This document shows positions 1-7,426 of a stretch of DNA of 24,590 bases, piece by piece. The notes under the pieces are model-generated. The model had not been told where the DNA came from and ran no database searches. It worked only from the letters and a program-made list of their open reading frames with translations. Each line of letters opens with the position of its first letter. Within the stretch, counting starts at the first letter, position 1. A program made the translations under genes and the position numbers. The DNA lies in contig DQHV01000212.1 in assembly GCA_003524335.1 (NCBI GenBank), forward strand, positions 1 through 24,590. The letters run 5' to 3'. This DNA is from Candidatus Aminicenantota bacterium (GTDB taxonomy: Bacteria; Acidobacteriota; Aminicenantia; Aminicenantales; UBA8522).

Positions 1-2
1 CC

Positions 3-278
3 ATCAACAAGGAGTGGATCGCCCTTAGCGGGGCCAAGAAGGCTCGTGACCCCTTCCACACCTTAATGGGCGACCTGGGCACGAAGATGCCGGTCTATTT
101 ATGGGTGGAGTACGGCAAGAGCGCGGCGGATTACGCCGTCACCGAAGAGAAATTCTGGAAGGCGATGGGGGAGGAGGGCGCCGCGTTGTCGAAAAGGACC
201 CGGGCGTTGATCAAAAAGATGGAATCGAAAACCGGGCGCTACCGCCCCGACCTCTCCTACGAGCCCAAAAGCAAATAG
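3..278 (+). CDS. C-terminal end of an unrecognised protein (5' truncated)
   Basis: The frame is open from the left edge to a TAG at 276-278, so only the last 91 residues are seen and the true start lies outside the window. The visible part is hydrophilic, rich in Lys, Glu and Ala, with no membrane segment. It includes a WIALSGAKKARDPF stretch, a YLWVEYGKSAADY stretch, a helix-like KFWKAMGEEGAALSKRTRAL region and a basic tail. Codon use looks normal for this window and the reading frame is clean. I do not recognise the family. No terminator hairpin is evident downstream. Confidence 0.6.
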   Translation: MNKEWIALSGAKKARDPFHTLMGDLGTKMPVYLWVEYGKSAADYAVTEEKFWKAMGEEGAALSKRTRALIKKMESKTGRYRPDLSYEPKSK

Positions 279-457
279 ATATTTTTGATCGGGCAGCTCG
301 GTGACGGAATCGGGGATGGGCAGACCATATAAACCGACCCAATCGTCGTGATCCGGGGTGTCTTCAACGATTCGTAGGAACTCAGGTCTTGAGATACGGC
401 CGCCGCAGGCATAAAAAGCCACCCTTGGATCGCCCAAAGGATAAACGTCTTCCTTAT
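257..457 (-). pseudogene. Possible decayed small secreted-protein gene
   Basis: The 221-base gap between the partial gene and tldE is not plainly empty. On the minus strand a strong AAGGAGG (466-472) sits 8 bases before an ATA codon at 455-457. The ATA opens 66 codons whose start resembles a signal peptide (RKTFILWAIQGWLF then MPAAAVSQDL). Near base 375 the sensible-looking reading seems to move to another minus-strand frame (FLRIVEDTPDHDDWVGLYG), as if a frameshift had occurred. An ATG mutated to ATA plus a frameshift would explain both. The 3' end runs antisense into the neighbouring gene. It could equally be a chance ORF; no family is recognised. Confidence 0.25.
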
Positions 458-499
458 CGCGCCCACCTCCTTATTGTCTGAGCCCATGTCCTATAGGGA

Positions 500-1846
500 T
501 TATTCCCCGCCGATCTGGAGAAGCTTGATCCGGAAAGTCGGCGCCGCCATCCTCTTGCTCAGGTCGAGGTCGTCGGCCACCATTTCGATCCCGTTGAGCA
601 TCTCATCCGCCGTCCCGGCAATAGTCAATCCCTTAACCGGGAAGGCGATCCTGCCGTCCTCGACCCAGAACCCGGACGCGCCGCCGCTAAAGTTGCCATT
701 GACCGGGTTGATGCCGTAGCCGGTCACCTCTTTGACCAGGAGTCCTATCTTAGTCGCCTTGATGATGTCATCGGGCCTGACTTGACCGGCGGCCAGGTAG
801 AACTGGTGGGGACCGATCCCCGGCAGGCTGGTGAACCCGCCCCGCGAGGCGTTTCCTGTGCTCCGGACTCCGGCCCGCTTGGCCACGATCGTGTTATACA
901 TGAAGCCCTTGAGCAGGCCTTTTTCGACGATGAGCCTCTTTTGGGTCGAAACCCCCTCACCATCGAACGGCTCGCTGGCCACGCCTTTCTCGAGCGTCCC
1001 GTCATCAACCAAAGTTACGAGCTCCGAGCCGATTTTCCGGCCCATCATTTTCCCCAGAAAGCTCGCTCCCTGCAGGACCCGCTCACCGTTGACCGCCCCC
1101 AGGATTCCGCCCAGAAGCGCATAACCCACGTCTGTGTGGAAGATGACGGCCGCCTTCGGCGTCTTGACCGGCCTGGGATCCAGCATCTCGTAGGCATCCC
1201 GCGCCGCCTTGGCCGCCACCTCCTCGGCCGGCTTGAGGTCCTTGTAAGAGCGCGCCCCGCAGAACTCGCCGCCCGAAGATTTCTGGTCCCCTTTCTCCGC
1301 CACCACGGAAACACCAAGGGAGCAGGCCGAAGACCGGTAGCTCTTGACCAGGCCGTTGGAGCTGGCGATGACGACTTCGCCCTCGGCCTCTCCGTATCTT
1401 GCCCCGTCGCTCTTGGTGATCCGGGAATCTTTCATGGCCAGCTGTTCTATTTTCTTAGCCAGGTCGATCTTCTGCTCCATCGGTATTTGGGCGATCTGGG
1501 GGTCATAGAGACCGGCGATTTCGGTCATCCCCATGTCGTCGGGGAGCACGTTGTTCGGGTCGGGTGTAGTGATTTTGGCGAACTCGATGGCCCGGCCGAT
1601 AGCCTCCTCGAGCGCCCTTTCTCCGAGGTCATTGGAGCTGGCGAAGGCCATCTTGCCCTTGAGGAAAACCCGGAACCCGGCGCCGTAGGAGGCCGCTTCC
1701 TCCACGGTCTCGACTTCGCCCTTACGAACCTCAAGGCTGAGATTCCGGCCGTTCTCGATATAGACCTCGGCCGCATCAGCCCCTTTTTTCAGGCACTTCT
1801 TGACCAACTGTTCGGCTAATCCCTTGTAGTCCATCGTTTTCTCCAT
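500..1846 (-). CDS. tldE: TldE/PmbA-family protein (TldD partner)
   Basis: A 448-residue member of the TldD/PmbA family. In characterised systems TldE is the non-catalytic partner of TldD in a heterodimeric metalloprotease that trims unfolded or modified peptides. It shows the family N-terminal region (VYIENGRNLSLEVRKGEVE) and the C-terminal GNFSGGASGFWVEDGRI signature, and lacks the HExxxH zinc motif present in TldD. No signal peptide is visible (starts MEKTMDYKGLAEQLVKK), so it should be cytoplasmic. It follows tldD on the same strand with a 9-base gap, so the two are probably co-transcribed and translationally coupled. A second ATG at 1834 has a GGAG at good spacing and would shorten the protein by 4 residues. 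Confidence 0.93.
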   Translation of the reverse strand: MEKTMDYKGLAEQLVKKCLKKGADAAEVYIENGRNLSLEVRKGEVETVEEAASYGAGFRVFLKGKMAFASSNDLGERALEEAIGRAIEFAKITTPDPNNVLPDDMGMTEIAGLYDPQIAQIPMEQKIDLAKKIEQLAMKDSRITKSDGARYGEAEGEVVIASSNGLVKSYRSSACSLGVSVVAEKGDQKSSGGEFCGARSYKDLKPAEEVAAKAARDAYEMLDPRPVKTPKAAVIFHTDVGYALLGGILGAVNGERVLQGASFLGKMMGRKIGSELVTLVDDGTLEKGVASEPFDGEGVSTQKRLIVEKGLLKGFMYNTIVAKRAGVRSTGNASRGGFTSLPGIGPHQFYLAAGQVRPDDIIKATKIGLLVKEVTGYGINPVNGNFSGGASGFWVEDGRIAFPVKGLTIAGTADEMLNGIEMVADDLDLSKRMAAPTFRIKLLQIGGE

Positions 1847-1855
1847 CTTTCGCCC

Positions 1856-3379
1856 TTATCTCGCCCGCGACCCGCCGACATTGATGCCCCGGATCCGGAC
1901 CGTGGGCTGCCCCGCCGCGACTTCCGCCGCCTGACCCTTGCCGCAGATACCAGGACCGAAGTCCAGATCGTCTCCGACGGCATCGATTCCCTGGATGACG
2001 TCAAGGCAGCTTCCGATTAGGGTGGCACCTTTGACTGGGGTCGTCTTCCTGCCGTTTTCGATGAGGTAGACTTCCCGGCAGGTGAAGTTGAACACACCCG
2101 TCGTCGGGTTGACGCTCCCTCCGCTCAGGCTCTGGACATAAAGACCGCTCTTCGTCGAGGCCAGGATATCGTCCGGGTTGTCCTTGCCGCGGTCGATGAA
2201 CGTGTTGGTCATGCGGACAATCGGGATGTTGCGGAAGCTTTCCCTGCGGCCGTTTCCGGTCCGCTCCATTTTGAGCTGCTTGGCCGAGAGGATATCGGTC
2301 ATGAACTTGACCAGGACCCCATCCTGGATCAGGACGCTGCGCTTCATCTGAGTCCCTTCATCGTCATAGTTGGTCGTGCCGCGAAAGCAGGGGAGGGTGC
2401 CGTCGTCCACCATGGTAAACTTGTCGCTGGCGACTTTCTTCCCGAGTTTGCCGACGAAGACTCCGGTTTCCCGGGCGATGTTGTCTCCCTCGAGAGGATG
2501 ACCGACGGCCTCGTGGACGAGGACGCCGCCCCAGCCGTTCTGCATGACCACGTCCATCTTCCCGGCCGGGGCATCCTTGGCCTCGAGCATGACGATGGAT
2601 TCCCGGGCGCAGGTCCGGGCCGCATCCTCGGGCTTGAGCTCGTCGAACATCTCGATCCCGGAGTGCCGGCTCAGCCGCTCGCGTCCCATGTGAGAGGTGT
2701 TGCTGCCGACGCCGAGCGTTTGGACGATGAAGAAGAGGAGCGGCAGGTCATCGGTCAAGTAGAGGCCCTCACTGTTGGCGATGACGCGGCTGCGGACCTC
2801 GTCGTAGTAATTGATCGAGGCCATCTTGATCCGGGCGTCATAAGCCAGTGCGGCATCGTGGGCGCGCTTCATGATCTCGAGGCGCTTCTCGTCGGCAACC
2901 GTCTGGAGCGGGACCTTGACCGTGATGTAGGACGGCCGGCTGTCTACTTTGATATTCACCGGCTTGACGGTCTTCGCTCCCCGGGCCACAAAGGAGGCCA
3001 CCTCGGCGGCCCGGATGAGCTTTTCTTGACTGATCTCATCCGTATAGGCGTAGCCGGTTTTGTCCCCCGAAAGCACGCGCACGCCGGCGCCTTGGCTGAT
3101 CCCGAAGACGGCGCTCTTGAACTTGCCCTCCTCGAGCAGGATGGTGCGCGATATCCGGTGCTCGATATAGACCTCGCCGAACTCTCCGCCCTGGCTCAGA
3201 GCGTGGCGGATGACCCGGTTCAGGTCTTCGAGGTCGACTTTCGGCCTGGAGGCGGTGTCTCCGGCCAGGAGACTCCGGAGTAGAGCGGGCGTGGCCGCCA
3301 GAGCGACCCCTCCCTTGAGACTGAGTTCGAGGAACTTGCGCCGAGGGATGTCCTCGACAAAATAGCCCTGGAATTTCAT
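1856..3379 (-). CDS. tldD: TldD-family metalloprotease with Tat-like N-terminus
   Basis: A 507-residue TldD homologue, the catalytic zinc subunit of the TldD/TldE protease. The zinc motif HEAVGHPLEGD is at about residues 289-299 (His289, Glu290, His294). The C-terminal region has the family pattern QSLSGGSVNPTTGVFNF. The start is set at 3379 because an AGGAGG lies 9 bases upstream and the only good promoter (3429-3458) lies between this ATG and a possible upstream ATG at 3481. The N-terminus is unusual: PRRKFLEL followed by the hydrophobic GGVALAATPALLRSLL looks like a Tat signal, whereas E. coli TldD is cytoplasmic. It heads the tldD-tldE operon. Family assignment is secure; export is inferred. 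Confidence 0.95.
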   Translation of the reverse strand: MKFQGYFVEDIPRRKFLELSLKGGVALAATPALLRSLLAGDTASRPKVDLEDLNRVIRHALSQGGEFGEVYIEHRISRTILLEEGKFKSAVFGISQGAGVRVLSGDKTGYAYTDEISQEKLIRAAEVASFVARGAKTVKPVNIKVDSRPSYITVKVPLQTVADEKRLEIMKRAHDAALAYDARIKMASINYYDEVRSRVIANSEGLYLTDDLPLLFFIVQTLGVGSNTSHMGRERLSRHSGIEMFDELKPEDAARTCARESIVMLEAKDAPAGKMDVVMQNGWGGVLVHEAVGHPLEGDNIARETGVFVGKLGKKVASDKFTMVDDGTLPCFRGTTNYDDEGTQMKRSVLIQDGVLVKFMTDILSAKQLKMERTGNGRRESFRNIPIVRMTNTFIDRGKDNPDDILASTKSGLYVQSLSGGSVNPTTGVFNFTCREVYLIENGRKTTPVKGATLIGSCLDVIQGIDAVGDDLDFGPGICGKGQAAEVAAGQPTVRIRGINVGGSRAR

Positions 3380-3428
3380 TATGATTCCCCTCCTGGATGG
3401 ATTTGAGATACCCGCAACATGAAGTGGG

Positions 3429-3458
3429 ATTATAGCCCATCCCCTGCGAGAAATCCAA
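3429..3458 (-). promoter_or_regulatory. Candidate sigma-70-type promoter of tldD-tldE
   Basis: On the minus strand a perfect TATAAT (3429-3434) is preceded by TTGGAT (3453-3458) with an 18-base spacer. Transcription would begin near 3422, about 40 bases before the tldD ATG at 3379. The -35 match is only moderate. No equally good promoter was found for the divergent acylase gene in the same 149-base gap. Confidence 0.5.
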
Positions 3459-3528
3459 AATCGTTTTGTCCGTGATGACATGGCGAGTGCTTCGCGATAA
3501 GATGGGTGAACGCAGGGAGAATCAATAG

Positions 3529-5967
3529 ATGGCCGAAAAGAAATGGATCAGGGTCTGGCTTCTTTCGATAGTTGGTTGCGTCACCCTCGCTCTCGGCGAG
3601 CAGAAACCCATTCCCGCCAAGGCCGATCTCGAAATCGAGGGCCTGACCCGGCCGGTGGAGATAATCAAAGACCGGTGGGGAATTTCCCATATCTTTGCCC
3701 AGAACAAGGACGACCTCTTTTTTGCCCAAGGCTTTAATGTCGCTTCGGACCGCCTGTTTCAACTTGAGCTCTGGCGGCGACAGGCCACAGGAACGGTCGC
3801 CGAGATTCTGGGAAAGAAAGCGGTCCAGCGCGACCTCGGGGCGCGGCTCCTGAAATTCCGGGGCGACCTCCGGAAGGAGCTCGATTCCTATCATCCCCAG
3901 GGGCAGGAGATCGTCTCCGCCTTTGTCAGGGGCATTAACACCTTCATCGACCTGGCCCGGAAAAATCCCGAACTCCTGCCGATTGAATTCCGGCTCCTCG
4001 GAATCACCCCCGGCCACTGGACGCCCGAAGTCGTCGTTTCGCGGCATAACGGTCTTTTCCGGAACGCGACGACGGAGATCAGACTGGCCCAAGCGGTCCG
4101 GGCGATCGGCTCGGAAAAGCTCGGGGAGTTCCTTGACCTGCATCCCGGGAATCCCGATCTCAGGCCGGCAGATGGCTTGGACCTCTCGCTCATCACCGAC
4201 AAAGTGATCGAGCTTTACGAAGAAGCCCGGTCACCGCTCCAGTTCGCTCCAGATGATATCGTCGAGTCCGCCGCCCGAGCCTCCACCATGGCTTCGAGAG
4301 CCTCGGCTGCTTTGTTACCTTTCTTAGCTGAGCCGGTCCCGTCACTATCACAGGGGAGCAACAACTGGGCGGTCAGCGGCCGGCTCACCGGGAGCGGCTT
4401 CCCCTTCCTGGCCAACGACCCCCACCGTGCGCTCCAGATTCCTTCGCTCCGCTATTGGGTCCACCTGGTGGCCCCCGGCTGGAACGTTATCGGCGGCGGC
4501 GAGCCGGCCCTTCCGGGAGTTTCCATCGGTCATAACGACTTCGGCGCCTGGGGGTTGACGATTTTTTCGACCGACCAGGAAGACCTGTACGTCTATGACA
4601 CCGACCCTGATCACTCCGCTCGCTACCGATATTCTGGCGACTGGCAAGATATGATTGTCGTGTCCGAAAAAATCCCGGTTAAAGGCGCCGCGCCTTTCGA
4701 GGCGACACTCAAGTTCACGCGTCACGGCCCGGTTATCTATGAGGATTCAGAACATCACAAAGCGGTCGCCCTGCGCGCCGCCTGGCTGGAATGCGGATGC
4801 GCTCCTTATTTGGCCAGCCTGCGAATGGACCAGGCTAAGAATTGGCCGGAGTTCCGGGAAGCCTGCTTCAAGAACCGGACACCCTCCCTGAATATGCTCT
4901 GGGCGGACCAAAAGGGAGATATCGGCTGGCAGACAACCGGCCTTGTCCCTATCAGAAAGAGCTGGCCGGGACTGCTTCCGGTGCCGGGCGGTGGGAAGTT
5001 CGAATGGTCGGGGACCGTCCCCGCTTCGGAGCTCCCCTCTCTCCTCAACCCCGAGTCCGGCTTTGTTGCGACGGCCAACCAGGACAACATACCGGAAGGC
5101 TATCCGCACGAGTTGGGTTTTCTCTGGGCCGACCCCTTCCGTTTTCTCAGAATCTCCGAGGTCTTGGGCTCGGGCCAAACGACGAGTCTTAGCGAGATGA
5201 TGAACTTGCAGCAGGACTTCCTCTCACTGCCGGCCCGCCGGCTGGTCCCTCTTCTCAAGGACCTCCGGGCATCAACTCCCCTTGCCCAGAAAGCCGTGGA
5301 AATGCTGAGGGCCTGGGATTTCGTCTTGTCTCCGGAGTCGGGAGCCGCGGCCATCTATGTCGCCTGGGAAAGGGCCGTCTTAGACAACCTGAAAAACGTC
5401 CTTCTTCCTGAAGCGGCCCGCGCTGTCCTTGGGCAGCTTCCTCTCCTTAAAGCCATCCGCTGGCTGGAGGCGCCCGACACCCGGCTTGGCCCTATTCCTG
5501 AGGCCGGACGGAACCGATTGCTCCTCCATTCCCTGGAAGAGGCCGTTGAACTCCTGGCCAAGATGTTCGGCCCGGACCAGGCGCGCTGGCGCTACGGGGA
5601 TTCCCGGTTTCATCATGTCCGGCTTCGCCATCCGCTGAGCGGCGGACTGAGGGACGAAATCCGCCGACGGTTCGACCTGGGACCCTATCCTCGCGGCGGC
5701 GATGGCCAGACCGTCAACAACACATCCGACGGCGACAATCAGACCTCCGGTGCAACTTTCCGGATCATCGCCGACCTCGCGGATTGGGATCGTTCGGTGG
5801 GCACGAACGCGCCCGGCCAGTCGGGCGATCCGAAGGATCCTCACTATTCGGACCTCCTGAATCCATGGCTGGAGGGACAGTATTTCCCGGTCTATTATTC
5901 CCGAGCGAAAATCGAGTCAGCCGCGGAAAAGACCATTCGGCTGGTGCCCATCAAACTCGATCGATGA
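3529..5967 (+). CDS. Secreted penicillin acylase family protein (Ntn hydrolase)
   Basis: An 812-residue precursor of an N-terminal-nucleophile amidase, the family of penicillin G acylase, cephalosporin acylase and acyl-homoserine-lactone acylases. It has a signal peptide (WLLSIVGCVTLALGEQ), an alpha-chain region and linker to about residue 276, then the nucleophile in QG|SNNWAVSG, Ser277, where self-cleavage would free the beta chain. Counting from Ser277, beta position 23 is His299 (in ANDPHR), as in cephalosporin and AHL acylases rather than the Gln of penicillin G acylase. Asn517 (in TANQDN) falls at beta 241, the oxyanion-hole Asn. An AGGGAG lies 9 bases before the ATG. It is divergent from tldD. 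Substrate cannot be set from sequence; an N-acyl amide is expected in the periplasm or outside. Confidence 0.93.
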   Translation: MAEKKWIRVWLLSIVGCVTLALGEQKPIPAKADLEIEGLTRPVEIIKDRWGISHIFAQNKDDLFFAQGFNVASDRLFQLELWRRQATGTVAEILGKKAVQRDLGARLLKFRGDLRKELDSYHPQGQEIVSAFVRGINTFIDLARKNPELLPIEFRLLGITPGHWTPEVVVSRHNGLFRNATTEIRLAQAVRAIGSEKLGEFLDLHPGNPDLRPADGLDLSLITDKVIELYEEARSPLQFAPDDIVESAARASTMASRASAALLPFLAEPVPSLSQGSNNWAVSGRLTGSGFPFLANDPHRALQIPSLRYWVHLVAPGWNVIGGGEPALPGVSIGHNDFGAWGLTIFSTDQEDLYVYDTDPDHSARYRYSGDWQDMIVVSEKIPVKGAAPFEATLKFTRHGPVIYEDSEHHKAVALRAAWLECGCAPYLASLRMDQAKNWPEFREACFKNRTPSLNMLWADQKGDIGWQTTGLVPIRKSWPGLLPVPGGGKFEWSGTVPASELPSLLNPESGFVATANQDNIPEGYPHELGFLWADPFRFLRISEVLGSGQTTSLSEMMNLQQDFLSLPARRLVPLLKDLRASTPLAQKAVEMLRAWDFVLSPESGAAAIYVAWERAVLDNLKNVLLPEAARAVLGQLPLLKAIRWLEAPDTRLGPIPEAGRNRLLLHSLEEAVELLAKMFGPDQARWRYGDSRFHHVRLRHPLSGGLRDEIRRRFDLGPYPRGGDGQTVNNTSDGDNQTSGATFRIIADLADWDRSVGTNAPGQSGDPKDPHYSDLLNPWLEGQYFPVYYSRAKIESAAEKTIRLVPIKLDR

Positions 5968-6026
5968 AGCGCTTTGCCGGGGTTTTGGGTTGGAATAGCG
6001 GGGGACAACAGGTCGCGCGAGGAGTG

Positions 6027-7004
6027 TCAAATCGATCGGGCAAGGGCGGCGGCCAGTTTGATGGCTTCGATCAGGCTCCGCGGGTTTGCCCGGTTTTTCC
6101 CGGCGATATCGAAGGCCGTGCCGTGGTCGGGAGAGGTGCGGATGAAGGGCAGGCCCAGGCTCACGTTGACGCCGCTGTCGAAGGCCGCGAGCTTAAAGGG
6201 AATCAGTCCCTGGTCATGGTAGAGGGCGATGACGATTTTGTCCGCCTGCCCGAGGGCATTCCGGAAAACGACGTCGGGGGGATAAGGGCCGCTGATCTTG
6301 ATCCCCTGCCGTCGGGCTTCCTTGATGGCCGGAGAGATCTCCTCGGTCTCGTCACGGCCCAGGAGGCCGTCTTCCCCGGCATGGGGGTTGAGTCCGGCGA
6401 CAAGGAGCTCGAACCCCCCCGGCCGAACCCGCTTCAGGCTCCTGTCGAGGGAGAGGAAAAAATCCAGCAGGCTTTCCCGGTTGACTTTTTTCAGGGCATT
6501 CTTCAAAGAGACATGATGGCTGAAGAGGGCGACTTTGAGCTTCTTCGACCAGAAGGCCATGATAGCTCCCGCGTAGAAGTGGCTCAGATAGTCAGTGTGG
6601 CCCTTCCAGCGGACGCCGGCCAGCGCCCAGGAGGACTTGGAGATGGGAGCCGTCACGATGGCTTGAAGATTCCCTTTTCTGGCTTCGGCGAGGGCGGCTT
6701 TGAAAGAGTGGAATGAGTCCAACCCGTTCTTGGCAGAAGGCACGCCCTTCTTAATTGTCCTCAACGAGCTCGGGATTTCATGGAATGCCAGGTTCCCTGG
6801 CGAGGCGGATATCTTTGACTTCACCGAGTCAAAATCAAAATGAATACCGAGGGCCTTTTCCTCGGCCCGGAGGACGGGCGCGGAACCGAAAAGTACATAA
6901 TCGGCTTCCGGCAGCTCATAATCCCCCGCCAAGGCCTTGAGGACGATCTCCGGGCTTATGCCACCCGGGTCGCCGAGCGTGATCCCGATCCTCCGAAGAG
7001 TCAT
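6027..7004 (-). CDS. pdxA: 4-hydroxythreonine-4-phosphate dehydrogenase
   Basis: A 325-residue PdxA, which oxidises 4-phosphohydroxy-L-threonine with NAD in the DXP-dependent pyridoxal phosphate pathway, in the cytoplasm. The N-terminal GITLGDPGGISPEI motif is clear. Substrate-binding His136-Thr137 (WKGHTDYL) match E. coli numbering. The divalent-metal histidines are His164, His208 (LNPHAGEDG) and His263 (LYHDQGLIPFK). The C-terminal RTSPDHGTAFDIAG signature is intact and the length is typical. Its ATG overlaps the stop of the upstream Hfq-like gene by four bases (ATGA), so translation is likely coupled. It converges with the acylase gene across a 59-base gap. Confidence 0.96.
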   Translation of the reverse strand: MTLRRIGITLGDPGGISPEIVLKALAGDYELPEADYVLFGSAPVLRAEEKALGIHFDFDSVKSKISASPGNLAFHEIPSSLRTIKKGVPSAKNGLDSFHSFKAALAEARKGNLQAIVTAPISKSSWALAGVRWKGHTDYLSHFYAGAIMAFWSKKLKVALFSHHVSLKNALKKVNRESLLDFFLSLDRSLKRVRPGGFELLVAGLNPHAGEDGLLGRDETEEISPAIKEARRQGIKISGPYPPDVVFRNALGQADKIVIALYHDQGLIPFKLAAFDSGVNVSLGLPFIRTSPDHGTAFDIAGKNRANPRSLIEAIKLAAALARSI

Positions 7005-7342
7005 CGGCTCTTTTTCGTGGCCTCTTCCTCTTCCTTCGTATCCTCCGTTTTGTAGAGGTACTTGATGTTGGCCTTGTAGACCAACAGGTTAGGCGCGTCA
7101 TCGCGGTTGAGCTTGAAGCAGTTCCGGTCGTACCACTCGATGTATCCCTCGATGACCTGGCCATCGGCGAAGGCCACGGCCATCTTGGTCTTCTTGTTCA
7201 TCTGCTTGAGGTAGTAGTAGTTCTCGGCGTGAGTATCGTAGGGCGGGTGCATCTTCCGTTTTTCAGATTCGTGGCGCTCTTTTTCTCTTTCCCGGCTGTC
7301 CCGGATTTCAGCCAGGTTAGGTCTGATGAGCCGTCTATTCAT
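7001..7342 (-). CDS. Hfq/Sm-like RNA-binding protein with N-terminal extension
   Basis: A 113-residue protein whose centre aligns without gaps to Hfq. The stretch YYLKQMNKKTKMAVAFADG-VIEGYIEWYDRNCFKL (about residues 43-78) follows the Hfq helix and Sm1 motif, keeping the Gly of xxG, the Gly and Glu of xGxIE, and the following Asp. LVYKANIKYLYK (87-98) matches Sm2, where Hfq has YKHAIS: Tyr and Lys are kept and His is replaced. About 30 charged residues precede the fold and a Glu/Lys-rich tail follows it. A GGTGGAG lies 7 bases before the ATG; Met31 is another possible start. It is first in an operon with pdxA. An RNA-binding ring is inferred from the fold; I cannot tell whether it serves small RNAs. 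Confidence 0.75.
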   Translation of the reverse strand: MNRRLIRPNLAEIRDSREREKERHESEKRKMHPPYDTHAENYYYLKQMNKKTKMAVAFADGQVIEGYIEWYDRNCFKLNRDDAPNLLVYKANIKYLYKTEDTKEEEEATKKSR

Positions 7343-7390
7343 AGAAATTCTCCACCTGTTGGATTGATGAAAGATCTCCGCTTATTCAAT

Positions 7391-7419
7391 ATTCTATCAT
7401 TTTTCCGGACTGACTTCAA
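7391..7419 (-). promoter_or_regulatory. Candidate sigma-70-type promoter of the Hfq-like/pdxA operon
   Basis: On the minus strand TTGAAG (7414-7419) and TAGAAT (7391-7396) are separated by exactly 17 bases. They match the -35 and -10 consensus at 4/6 and 5/6. The pair lies in the 84-base gap between the DUF5916 gene and the Hfq-like gene and would give a leader of about 40 bases. Confidence 0.5.
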
Positions 7420-7426
7420 GACCGTC

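Noticed and set aside
782..1819. Long open frame on the plus strand opposite tldE
   Set aside because: It is antisense to a clear family member, has no recognisable domain, and reflects the GC-rich third positions of tldE.
3380..3481. Upstream start at 3481 that would extend TldD by 34 residues
   Set aside because: It would place the start upstream of the best promoter and bury the Tat-like leader; the ATG at 3379 has a strong AGGAGG.
5958..6038. CGATCGAT/ATCGATCG inverted repeat spanning the acylase and pdxA 3' ends
   Set aside because: The arms are 65 bases apart, each arm is itself nearly palindromic, and there is no T-run; most likely chance in coding ends.
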